This document shows, one piece after another, positions 18,018 to 27,027 of a DNA stretch of 64,000 nucleotides (position 1 is its first letter; every line of letters begins with the position of its first letter). The translations under genes and the position numbers were made by a program. The notes beneath the pieces were generated by a model. It ran no database searches. It had not been told where the DNA came from and saw only the letters and a program-made list of their open reading frames with translations. This DNA is from Lachnospiraceae bacterium (GTDB lineage: Bacteria; Bacillota; Clostridia; Lachnospirales; Lachnospiraceae), in assembly GCA_015056765.1 (NCBI GenBank), contig SVFQ01000002.1:124001-188000 (forward strand), written 5' to 3'.

Positions 18018-20435
18018 TTAGTCTCTCAGATTAATGCCCATGCTTTCAAGACCATTTAGAATTTTCTTCATGGCTCCTGTTACATCTGCTTCTTCCAAAG
18101 TTCTATCCTTTGCACGGAAGGTAATGGAATAAGCGACGGATTTGAATCCGGCTTTAATCTGATCTCCCTCATAAACGTCGAAGAGTTTCACTTCCTCTAA
18201 CAGTTTGCCGGCTCTCTGGCTAATCATAGCCTCGATATCTCCTACCGGAATCTCTTTCGGTACAACCATAGATAAGTCACGGCTTACTGCAGGGAATTTT
18301 GCAATGCCCTCATACTTACGATCAAAGGTAGCAAATGGTAAGATTTCAGGCATATCCAGTACAGCCACATAAGCTCTGCACTTCATGTCATAGTTCTTGC
18401 AAACTTCAGGATGTACTTCACCAAGGAAGCCAATTACTTTACCTTCATAGCTCATGACAGCACCACGTCCGGGATGCAGGAAAGTCTTACCATGTTTGCC
18501 ATCATAAGAAACTTTACCATTCATACCAATTTGGCTTAAGAATTCTTCTACCACACCTTTCATGGTAAAGAAGTCTCCATCCCCGTAGAATCCCAAAGTA
18601 AACTGCATTCTTTCATCAGGCAGCTCTGTCAGAGGCAGTGCCTTTGGCAGATAGATATTACCAAGTTCGTACAGTCTGCAATCGCCGTTACGACGGTTGT
18701 AGTTGGTAGATAAGCTGGTCAGCATACCATTTAAGGATACGGTACGCATGATTGCATAATCTTCACCCAAAGGATTGGCAATACGGATTGCCTGTCTTTC
18801 CTTTGCATCTTCCGGCATTAACAGCTTATCAAATACCTTTGTACTTTCGAAAGAATAGCTCATGCCCTGAGAGAAACCGCAGAATTCTGCTACGTCTCTG
18901 GCTTTTCTTTCAATCATCATCTTAAAGGTCAGCTTACCTGCTACAGCAGAACCACCCGGCATGGTGGTAGGAATCTTATCATAGCCGTAGAAACGAGCTA
19001 CTTCCTCTGCGATATCTGCAAAGCCCTTTAAGTCCTGACGGAAAGATGGGCAAGTCAGCATGTTGGTAGCTGGATCATATTTGATTTCCAGTCTTTCAAA
19101 ATAAGAAAGCATATCTTCCTTGGAGATATCAGTACCAAGGAATGCATTGGTTTTTTCAGGCTCAAATGGCAGAGTAACCAGGTCCTTTAATGGCTCTTTC
19201 ACATCTACCATACCACCGACTACTTCACCACAACCCAGTTCTTCAATCAGCTGGCAAGCACGCATAATAGCTGCTTCTGCATTGCGAGGATCCAGGCCTT
19301 TTTCGAATTTACCGGAAGCATCTGTACGAAGACCAAGTCTCTTAGCAGATTTACGGATGTTTGGTCCGTTGAAGGTAGCTGCTTCGAAAAGAACAGTCTT
19401 TACATTGTCCGTAATCATGGTGTTTTCACCACCCATGATACCTGCGATGCCCACTTCTTTCTCGCCATCACAAATCATTAAGATGTCATGATCTAAGCTG
19501 CGATCCTGACCATCCAAAGTACGGAAGGTATCTCCGTCTTTTGCACGACGAACCACGATTTTCTTACCTGCGATGGTATCCAGGTCATAAGCATGCATCG
19601 GCTGACCGAATTCTTCCATGACATAGTTGGTGATATCTACTAAGTTATTGATTGGACGAATGCCACTGGCAGCTAATCTTCTCTGCATCCACCATGGTGA
19701 TGGAGCGATTTTGATGTTCTTTACCACTTTTGCACAGTAACGAGTGCACAGGTCATCCTGAACATCTACAGAAATATAATCATTTACATCTCCTGTTTCG
19801 TTTTTCACTTCTACAACAGGAGGATTGCAAGGCAATCTAAAGGTAGCTGCGACTTCTCTGGCGATACCAAGGATACTGAAACAATCTACACGGTTATTGG
19901 TAACTTCATATTCGAATACGGTATCATGCAGACCCAGTACTTCTACGGCGTCTGCACCTACTTCAACAGAGTCATCAAATACGTATAACCCTTCTTCCGG
20001 TGCTTCCGGATAGAAGTTACGAGAAGAGCCCAGCTCTTCAATGGAGCACATCATACCGTTAGAAGGTACGCCACGTAATTTACCTGCTTTAATAGTGATA
20101 CCTTCTTCCGGAAGGGCGCCACCGTCATGGCCACCTGCTACTTTACCGCCATCTAATACAACAGGCACCTTCATACCTACGACTACGTTAGGCGCACCTG
20201 TTACAATCTGAATGGTCTCTGTGCCGATGTTTACCTGGCAAATCACCAGTTTATCGGCATCCGGATGTTTCTCTACAGATGTGATCTGTCCTACTACGAT
20301 TTTCTCTAAGTTTTTATCCAGTCTGGTAAAGGTTTCCACCTTGGTACCGGACATGGTCATTTTGTCAAAATATTCGCGATCTGTGCATTCCAGTCCTGGC
20401 ACATACGCTTTAATCCAAGATAATGCTGTATTCAT
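18018..20435 (-). CDS. pheT: phenylalanyl-tRNA synthetase beta subunit
   Basis: 805 aa; N-terminal tRNA-binding domain; B3/B4 region RPINNLVDITNYVM; GLRTDASGKFEKGLDP. Confidence 0.98.
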   Translation of the reverse strand: MNTALSWIKAYVPGLECTDREYFDKMTMSGTKVETFTRLDKNLEKIVVGQITSVEKHPDADKLVICQVNIGTETIQIVTGAPNVVVGMKVPVVLDGGKVAGGHDGGALPEEGITIKAGKLRGVPSNGMMCSIEELGSSRNFYPEAPEEGLYVFDDSVEVGADAVEVLGLHDTVFEYEVTNNRVDCFSILGIAREVAATFRLPCNPPVVEVKNETGDVNDYISVDVQDDLCTRYCAKVVKNIKIAPSPWWMQRRLAASGIRPINNLVDITNYVMEEFGQPMHAYDLDTIAGKKIVVRRAKDGDTFRTLDGQDRSLDHDILMICDGEKEVGIAGIMGGENTMITDNVKTVLFEAATFNGPNIRKSAKRLGLRTDASGKFEKGLDPRNAEAAIMRACQLIEELGCGEVVGGMVDVKEPLKDLVTLPFEPEKTNAFLGTDISKEDMLSYFERLEIKYDPATNMLTCPSFRQDLKGFADIAEEVARFYGYDKIPTTMPGGSAVAGKLTFKMMIERKARDVAEFCGFSQGMSYSFESTKVFDKLLMPEDAKERQAIRIANPLGEDYAIMRTVSLNGMLTSLSTNYNRRNGDCRLYELGNIYLPKALPLTELPDERMQFTLGFYGDGDFFTMKGVVEEFLSQIGMNGKVSYDGKHGKTFLHPGRGAVMSYEGKVIGFLGEVHPEVCKNYDMKCRAYVAVLDMPEILPFATFDRKYEGIAKFPAVSRDLSMVVPKEIPVGDIEAMISQRAGKLLEEVKLFDVYEGDQIKAGFKSVAYSITFRAKDRTLEEADVTGAMKKILNGLESMGINLRD

Positions 20436-20480
20436 TTTCTTCTCCTACTTATCATCTATTCCTACGAAAACTACCAAAAA

Positions 20481-21497
20481 CTAGAACTGTTTCAGGAAGC
20501 GGATATCATTCTCATATAAAAGACGCATGTCGTCAATTTCGTATTTCAAAAGGGCAATACGCTCAAGACCAAGACCAAAGGCAAATCCTGTGTATTCCTC
20601 AGGATCGATATTGCATCTCTTTAATACGTCAGGATGTACCATACCGCAGCCAAGGATTTCAATCCAGCCTTCACCCTTACAGAATCTGCATCCTGTACCG
20701 CCGCATTTAAAGCAGCTTACATCCATTTCTGCAGAAGGCTCTGTGAATGGGAAGTGATGTGGTCTGAATTTTACTTTGGTATCTGCACCGAAAAGTTCTT
20801 TTGCGAACTCCTGCAAGGTACCTTTCAAATCTGAAAAAGTAATATTCTTATCGATGACCATACCTTCAATCTGATGGAAGGACGGGGAGTGTGTCGCATC
20901 TACTTCATCTGCACGGAATACACGTCCCGGAGCAAGCATACGGATAGGAAGCTTGCCTTTCTCCATTTCACGGACCTGAATTGGAGAAGTCTGGGTACGA
21001 AGTAAAATATCATTACCAATATAGAAAGTATCCTGTTCATCTTTTGCAGGATGATCCGCAGGAATATTCAGAGCTTCGAAGTTATAGTAGTCTTTCTCTA
21101 CTTCAGGGCCTTCTACCACTTCATATCCCATGCCTACGAAGATACGCTCGATTTCTTCTAGCGCAATAAAGTTTGGATGTCTGTGTCCTACCAGGTTCTT
21201 CTTAGCAGGTAAAGTTACGTCGATGACTTCCGCTTTTAATCTTGCTTCCATCACCTCTGCTTCCATACGCTTTTTGGCATTCTCCAGTGCTGTTTCGATT
21301 TCTTCACGAACAGCATTTACCATTTGGCCCATCTTCGGTCTATCTTCTGGCGGAATGTCTTTCATGCTTTTTAAGAGACCGGTCAGTTCACCTTTTTTAC
21401 CAAGGAACTGTACTTTAATGTCCCCTAATTTTTCAAGAGCTTCGGAGTCTTTAATCTGGCGAAGCGCTTCTTCTTTGATTTGGTCTAATCTTTCCAT
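20481..21497 (-). CDS. pheS: phenylalanyl-tRNA synthetase alpha subunit
   Basis: GHRHPNFIALEEIERIFVGMGYEVVEGPEVE; FGLGLERIALLKY; start MERLDQIKEEAL. Confidence 0.98.
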   Translation of the reverse strand: MERLDQIKEEALRQIKDSEALEKLGDIKVQFLGKKGELTGLLKSMKDIPPEDRPKMGQMVNAVREEIETALENAKKRMEAEVMEARLKAEVIDVTLPAKKNLVGHRHPNFIALEEIERIFVGMGYEVVEGPEVEKDYYNFEALNIPADHPAKDEQDTFYIGNDILLRTQTSPIQVREMEKGKLPIRMLAPGRVFRADEVDATHSPSFHQIEGMVIDKNITFSDLKGTLQEFAKELFGADTKVKFRPHHFPFTEPSAEMDVSCFKCGGTGCRFCKGEGWIEILGCGMVHPDVLKRCNIDPEEYTGFAFGLGLERIALLKYEIDDMRLLYENDIRFLKQF

Positions 21498-21530
21498 ATT
21501 TCTCTCCTTACATATTCTATGCAATAAAAA

Positions 21531-21745
21531 ATCCCTATATCCACTTTCGCAGATATAGGGACGATTTCTCGCGGTACCACCCTGATTCCTATAATCCTAT
21601 AGGCACTCTTGGACGTAACGTGTCTCCTACGGCCTAAACTACTGTGATTCATCCAGGCAGCTACAACGGGAATATGAGTCTTAATGTAAATAAGGAAGCT
21701 TACAGCCGGTGACTTCCTCTCTCTGAAAATAGGGATTAAGACCTT
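21531..21745 (-). promoter_or_regulatory. T-box leader (Phe specific) of pheST
   Basis: Minus strand AGGGTGGTACCGCG (T-box, 21570-21583), terminator TCCCTATATC/GATATAGGGA + TTTTTT, Stem I GGTCTTAAT...ATTAAGACT with AGAGAGAGGAAG...GGCTGTAAGCTTCC and probable TTC specifier in ATATTCCCG. Confidence 0.93.
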
Positions 21746-21775
21746 TATGCGTTGTCTACGCTTTTGGGCAAAATA

Positions 21776-21956
21776 AACCCCCAAAATGCCGATTCCTGTA
21801 ATTGACTCCTAGCTCGCGCTAGGTGGGCAACCGCAATCATATTTCTGCCTTCCTCCGAATCAAAAGATTAAGGCCTGACATCCACATGATAATGTAGGAA
21901 TCCCGTTTAAAGAAATGTAGGATCAAAATAACAGGAGTTGCCGAGCATTTCAGGTT
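21776..21956 (-). ncRNA. ssrS: probable 6S RNA
   Basis: About 180 nt; closing helix CCUGAAAUGC/GCAUUUUGGG plus UCCUGU/ACAGGA; terminal hairpin GCCUUAAUC-UUUU-GAUU...AAGGC; 3'-side hairpin CCUAGC-GCGA-GCUAGG in a large bubble; dedicated sigma70 promoter. Confidence 0.72.
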
Positions 21957-21962
21957 AAACTC

Positions 21963-21991
21963 ATTATAATGCAGGTTCTGCCTGCTGGCAA
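21963..21991 (-). promoter_or_regulatory. sigma70 promoter of the 6S-like RNA
   Basis: TTGCCA (21986-21991) - 17 bp - TATAAT (21963-21968) on the minus strand. Confidence 0.75.
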
Positions 21992-22040
21992 GTGAAAAAT
22001 CTCTAAAGACTTTCCGACAAAACTATAATCCGTCTATAAA

Positions 22041-22907
22041 CTACATAGCATCCAGACCAAGTTTTAAGGCACCCATAATACCCTGCTCATCGTCCAAACT
22101 CTGAGCCACAATATAGGTATCTAAGTCTTCCATTTCCTTTGTGGCGATATAGCCGTTCATCTGCTTTTTGAATTCTTCTCTAACCAGAGGAAGCATCTGT
22201 AACTGATGGCTAACGCCGCCCCCAAGGATAATACGCTGCGGACTGGCGATACATACATAATCTACCAAAGCCTGGGCGATATAGTAAGCTTCCAGTTCCC
22301 ATACGAAGGGCTGATCCTGTAATTCAGCACCCTTTTTGCCCCATCTTTTCTCGATGGCCGGGCCTGCGCAAAGACCTTCAAAGCAGTTCTTATGGAAAGG
22401 ACAATTTCCAGGGAACTCTAAATCCTTTTCATGTCTGGTAAGAAGGATGTGACCACCTTCCGGATGCATCATACCATGTACCAACTTGCCATCTAAGATA
22501 ATACCTACACCTACACCGGTACCGATGGTGATATACAGTACACTGTGTAAGCCTTTTCCGATTCCCCAGGTATGCTCACCAAGTACGGAACCGTTTACAT
22601 CGGTATCAAAACCGATAGGAACCCCAAGTCCTTTGAATGCGCCTACCATATCGTAGTTCTGCCATGCAAGCTTTGGTGTGGTAGTGATATGTCCATATTC
22701 CGGACTGGACTTATCTAAGCAAATCGGCCCAAAACAGCCGATACCTAAGGCCTCAACGCCTTCCTTCTCAAAGAAATCATACAATTTCGGTATGGTTTCT
22801 TCCGGGGTTAAAGTAGGAAAAGATTCCTTTTTCAGAATCTTTCCGTTCTCGTCACCAATGGCGCAAACCATCTTTGTGCCACCGGCTTCTAATGCTCCAA
22901 GTTTCAT
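22041..22907 (-). CDS. ROK family sugar kinase (fructokinase type)
   Basis: LGALEAGGTKMVCAIGDENG; TIGTGVGVGIILDGKLVHG; zinc-site-like CPFHKNCFEGLCAGPAIEKRWG. Confidence 0.9.
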   Translation of the reverse strand: MKLGALEAGGTKMVCAIGDENGKILKKESFPTLTPEETIPKLYDFFEKEGVEALGIGCFGPICLDKSSPEYGHITTTPKLAWQNYDMVGAFKGLGVPIGFDTDVNGSVLGEHTWGIGKGLHSVLYITIGTGVGVGIILDGKLVHGMMHPEGGHILLTRHEKDLEFPGNCPFHKNCFEGLCAGPAIEKRWGKKGAELQDQPFVWELEAYYIAQALVDYVCIASPQRIILGGGVSHQLQMLPLVREEFKKQMNGYIATKEMEDLDTYIVAQSLDDEQGIMGALKLGLDAM

Positions 22908-22918
22908 TTCGTCTTCTC

Positions 22919-24517
22919 CTAGTGGTTTTCATTTAACTCTTTCGCACTATGAATCAAAAGCACACCGTTCCCACCGGTATCTTTGGTTCGGTATAGTGCT
23001 GCGTCTGCAGATGAAGTATAATCCCAGACTTTATTTAATGCCCTGGGCACGTGATTGCAAATGCCTTGTGAAATGGTGAATTTCGGCAAGTCCCTTTCTT
23101 CCAAAACCCGTGCCAGGGTCGTATTTAACATACCACAAATCTCATGAATGGCATCGTCTTCAAATCCCATGTAGAGAATAAAGAACTCATCACCACCGTA
23201 TCTGGCGCAAAACATACCATCTCGCTTCATGAGCTTTAAAACGTCTGCAAGGGCAATGAGACACTCATCCCCGATTTTATGACCATACTTATCATTAATC
23301 GCCTTAAAATGGTCGATGTCCAGCATCTCCACCCCAAGACTTTCTTTATAGGTATCTGCCAGTTCGAAGTACTTATCTGCCACTTCGTTTAACTTACGTC
23401 TGTTAGGCAGTTTTGTAAGACCATCGGTATCCGCTTCTTGTTTCAGTTCCGAATTCTGGTTTTTCATCTTTTTTAGATTATTCCGAATCTCTATGAACTG
23501 GTAGACATTACGATTGTTCTGCACAGTTTGCGCCTGGGCATACTTCACAAATCTGCGGAATTCTTCTACATTGGCCTCAGTTATATTTTTACGATGAAAA
23601 ACATCTAATTTCAAAGCAGAAAGCTTCATACGGATATCCGGATATTCGTTATCCTGAATGCTTTTTTCTATAGATGCAATCATCTCTTCCAAGATGTCAT
23701 TATCTCCTTTTTCATTGAGATAATTCATCAAATCAAAGCAATCTGTAAAATAGTCAATTTTATATTTGCAATTACGGAACTCCTGAATGGCGTACTGTAA
23801 TTCTTCTGCCTCTTTTTCGCTATTTCCTTGGGCTTTTGCCAAAAGCACAGCTGCAATGCGAATACTCAGAGTTCTGAAATCCGTTTCCACCTTTTCCTGT
23901 AAGGCCATGGACTTTTCCATGTAGATTTCCGCTAGTTTTAACTGGCCTGTTAAAATACAGGTTTTTACCAGCTGAATGCTCAAAGCCAAAACCACATCCA
24001 GCACCTTATTCTGCTGAGAATCGCTGACTTTTTCGCTATATTCCATGGAAATCTTTTCAAGACGAAAGGCTTCCTGATAGTTGCCGATATCGCAAAAGAT
24101 CTCCCCTAAATTTGCATAGACCATAGTGGCAAGCAAATATAGCTCGTGTTTTTCAGCAATTTCAATTGCCTCATACATACTCTCAATGGAACTTACGATA
24201 TTTCCCTGATGAGACAGCATAAGTCCCAAAAGGTTATAGCAAATACCCATGCGTTCCCAGTTTTTTGCATAGCTTAGGTCTCTGGTAGCGCGTTCCAAAT
24301 AGCTAAAGCTTTCTTCTGTTTTATTCAAGGTATACAGGCAATCCCCGATATAATAATACAGAAGACCACGCAGATTCACATCGTGCCTTTTCTCGGCTAC
24401 AGGCAGAAGCTCCATAGCTTTATCAATAACTGCCTGTGGCTCATCAAAACGACTCGCTTCCGCGAACTCTAAAAACTCTTTAATTGTGTCGTCCTGTAGG
24501 TATTGTTCCGTTGTCAA
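22919..24517 (-). CDS. TPR-repeat diguanylate cyclase (GGDEF)
   Basis: N-terminal TPR-like helical repeats; DGLTKLPNRRKLNE ... ARYGGDEFFILY. Confidence 0.93.
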   Translation of the reverse strand: MTTEQYLQDDTIKEFLEFAEASRFDEPQAVIDKAMELLPVAEKRHDVNLRGLLYYYIGDCLYTLNKTEESFSYLERATRDLSYAKNWERMGICYNLLGLMLSHQGNIVSSIESMYEAIEIAEKHELYLLATMVYANLGEIFCDIGNYQEAFRLEKISMEYSEKVSDSQQNKVLDVVLALSIQLVKTCILTGQLKLAEIYMEKSMALQEKVETDFRTLSIRIAAVLLAKAQGNSEKEAEELQYAIQEFRNCKYKIDYFTDCFDLMNYLNEKGDNDILEEMIASIEKSIQDNEYPDIRMKLSALKLDVFHRKNITEANVEEFRRFVKYAQAQTVQNNRNVYQFIEIRNNLKKMKNQNSELKQEADTDGLTKLPNRRKLNEVADKYFELADTYKESLGVEMLDIDHFKAINDKYGHKIGDECLIALADVLKLMKRDGMFCARYGGDEFFILYMGFEDDAIHEICGMLNTTLARVLEERDLPKFTISQGICNHVPRALNKVWDYTSSADAALYRTKDTGGNGVLLIHSAKELNENH

Positions 24518-26649
24518 ATCATCAACCCCGTCTTTTCTTTGCTCTTTTCTATCATATGATTAAGCTTTTCAAAAGGTTTGTGAAGCACTAATCCTATGAA
24601 TAAAGAAACTAACACAAAAATCCCCAGTTTTAATAAATACTCTAGATAGGCATTTTCATACAAGCCACCAATGGTTTCTCTCATAGCATTCATAGAGTAG
24701 TTAAATGGCAGGAAACGATACACCGCCTGATATACTTTTGGCAAAGTCTCTATCGGGAATGTACCACCTGCTCCGGCTACCTGTACTACCATGATGACAA
24801 CCGCAAGAGCTTCCCCTACATTTTCAAAAGCCACCGTCAAGGAATAAATAAAGATGGTGTAGGTAAAGCTGGTGAAGCTGGCTGCAAACCAAAACATAAA
24901 CGGATGTGGGCATTGAATCTTTATGTAGAAAAGGTTGCCCAGCACGGTAATTAAGGTCTGAATCTGGCCTACCAAGAAGAATAAAATATATCTTCCAAAA
25001 TAGCTCTGGTATGATTTTAGCACAACACCCTCTATTGGTTCTACCTTAACATGAATAATTGCAACTAAAATTAATGCACCTACCCATAATGCTAAAGTCG
25101 AATAGAAAGGTGTCATAGCAGATCCATAACTTTTAATCGGATAGATAGCCTCTGTTTTCATACTTACAGGGCTGGAAATAAACTCACCTATCTGATCCGG
25201 ATTTTCGGAAAGGATTTCCTTTACCTTTTGATATTCCGCACTATCTTGAATAGGGGAAAGTCTATCAATCACCTGATTCAGCATGCTGATCATATCATCG
25301 ATAATCTGTTTACTCTGCTTCAAAGCAAGTTTACCACTGTCTAAAGCTCTGCCATACTCTTCCACGATGGAAACAGCTTTATCTTTATCTCCACCTAAAT
25401 CCGTAAGGGCATTTGCTGCCTTATCCAGTGCATCTTTTGAATCCGTAATGGCTTTCTGCATGGAACTATCCAGATTCTTTAAGCCTTCTGTTTCCAGTTT
25501 TGTCAAAGCATCCATGGCATTTTGGCTAATGGTCTGAGACTGGGAAAGCAGATTCTTTATCTCATCCACAGATTGAGAGCTCTGTATCTTTTGAATGGTT
25601 TCTTTTAATGCATCCAATTGCTTGGAAATCTCTTCCAGAGACTTGGCAGCATTTTCATCGTAATCCTTGATGGCCTCTCCTGCATACTTCAGCACTTCTG
25701 CAGCACTTTTTGCAAGGTCTTCGTACTGTTTTAATTCCTGTAAGGCTTCATCCCCTTTAGCAATAATCGTGCTCTCATCTTTTGCAAGGCCGTTTTGAAC
25801 AGAGGTAATGCTTTCTTTTACCTCTGAAATAGCGGTACTAACCATGCCGGAGGAAGTATTTTCCGTAATCATCACCACATCCGTCAAGTCCTTCAGTTCC
25901 TGCAATACAAAAGCACTTTGATTTCCAACTGTCTCTGCCTGGGCTACAGCACTACTGCCTAAATCTCCCATGGCATCCACAGCTTCGGTAATGGCCACCA
26001 TAGAACCAAAAAGTGCATCAACCGTCTGCAGATCGTCTCGTAAATCTGTCAGTTCTTCTATAGTAACGTCCAGAATCGTTTGATTACTACCATTTTCAGA
26101 AGCCAGTAATTCACCGCCACTGGTTAAATACCCAGCCACCGTAGCGATAAAAGTTGCATTGATTTGCTGTTGTACGGCAGTCTTTGCTTTCCCGGTAATC
26201 TTCGGTGCAATGGCATTCTTCTTATCATTTTCATAATAAACGATTGTGGGATGCTTCACCTCTCCACTCATAAAGCTGATGACGTCTTCGGTAAAGCTTT
26301 CCGGAATGATGATTGCAGCATAATAGCTTCCATCATATACGCCTTCCACGGCTTTTTCGTCATTGTCCTCAAATACCCATCCAATGGTGCGGTTACTCTT
26401 TAAGCCTTCTACCACGCTACCACCGATATTTAGTTCTTTGCCGGCAAGACTTTGGCCTAAATCATTGGAACAAACAGCAATCTGCATCCTACCTGTGGCA
26501 CTTTCTCCGTAAGGATCCCAGTTGGAGAATATGTTAAACCAAGCATAGAGAGATGGTAAGACGCAAAGTCCCATGATAACCACAAATCCAACTACATTAT
26601 TTGCAATTCTACCGGCATCGGTTCGAAAGACCCGAAGAATGTTTCTCAT
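24514..26649 (-). CDS. YhgE/Pip family membrane protein
   Basis: 711 aa; N-terminal TM GLCVLPSLYAWFNIFSNWDPYG; C-terminal multi-TM GGTFPIETLPKVYQAVYRFLPFNYSMNAMRETIGG; long coiled-coil ectodomain. Confidence 0.92.
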   Translation of the reverse strand: MRNILRVFRTDAGRIANNVVGFVVIMGLCVLPSLYAWFNIFSNWDPYGESATGRMQIAVCSNDLGQSLAGKELNIGGSVVEGLKSNRTIGWVFEDNDEKAVEGVYDGSYYAAIIIPESFTEDVISFMSGEVKHPTIVYYENDKKNAIAPKITGKAKTAVQQQINATFIATVAGYLTSGGELLASENGSNQTILDVTIEELTDLRDDLQTVDALFGSMVAITEAVDAMGDLGSSAVAQAETVGNQSAFVLQELKDLTDVVMITENTSSGMVSTAISEVKESITSVQNGLAKDESTIIAKGDEALQELKQYEDLAKSAAEVLKYAGEAIKDYDENAAKSLEEISKQLDALKETIQKIQSSQSVDEIKNLLSQSQTISQNAMDALTKLETEGLKNLDSSMQKAITDSKDALDKAANALTDLGGDKDKAVSIVEEYGRALDSGKLALKQSKQIIDDMISMLNQVIDRLSPIQDSAEYQKVKEILSENPDQIGEFISSPVSMKTEAIYPIKSYGSAMTPFYSTLALWVGALILVAIIHVKVEPIEGVVLKSYQSYFGRYILFFLVGQIQTLITVLGNLFYIKIQCPHPFMFWFAASFTSFTYTIFIYSLTVAFENVGEALAVVIMVVQVAGAGGTFPIETLPKVYQAVYRFLPFNYSMNAMRETIGGLYENAYLEYLLKLGIFVLVSLFIGLVLHKPFEKLNHMIEKSKEKTGLMI

Positions 26650-27023
26650 TTCTTAGCTCCCTGATTGGTTTTTCCATCATTTCTTAGTTTTAATTCACTG
26701 ATAGTCTTTAGATCTGACAGCTTATTCAAATCCATAAGCGGACCTTCCACGTCAGCATCTACACCTAATTCTTTTTGCTTTTCCTGCAGCTTAAAGTCAC
26801 CATACTCCACTGCAATCAGATAAAAGGAAAGCAAAAACATGGATAAAATCCATAGAATCAAAAAGAATACTTTATTGCTTCCTGTAAGCAAAAGGGCAAT
26901 TAGGAATACGGTCGGAATCAAAAGTAGGAGTCGCAAGCCTATCTTAATGCGTCGCTGATTCTGCTCATGAATCTCCGTCATATAATTCGATAATTGCTCG
27001 TACATTTTTTCATAATTCTTCAT
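26646..27023 (-). CDS. small two-TM membrane protein
   Basis: 125 aa; two hydrophobic helices; overlaps next ORF by 4 nt. Confidence 0.75.
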   Translation of the reverse strand: MKNYEKMYEQLSNYMTEIHEQNQRRIKIGLRLLLLIPTVFLIALLLTGSNKVFFLILWILSMFLLSFYLIAVEYGDFKLQEKQKELGVDADVEGPLMDLNKLSDLKTISELKLRNDGKTNQGAKK

Positions 27024-27027
27024 CTCG

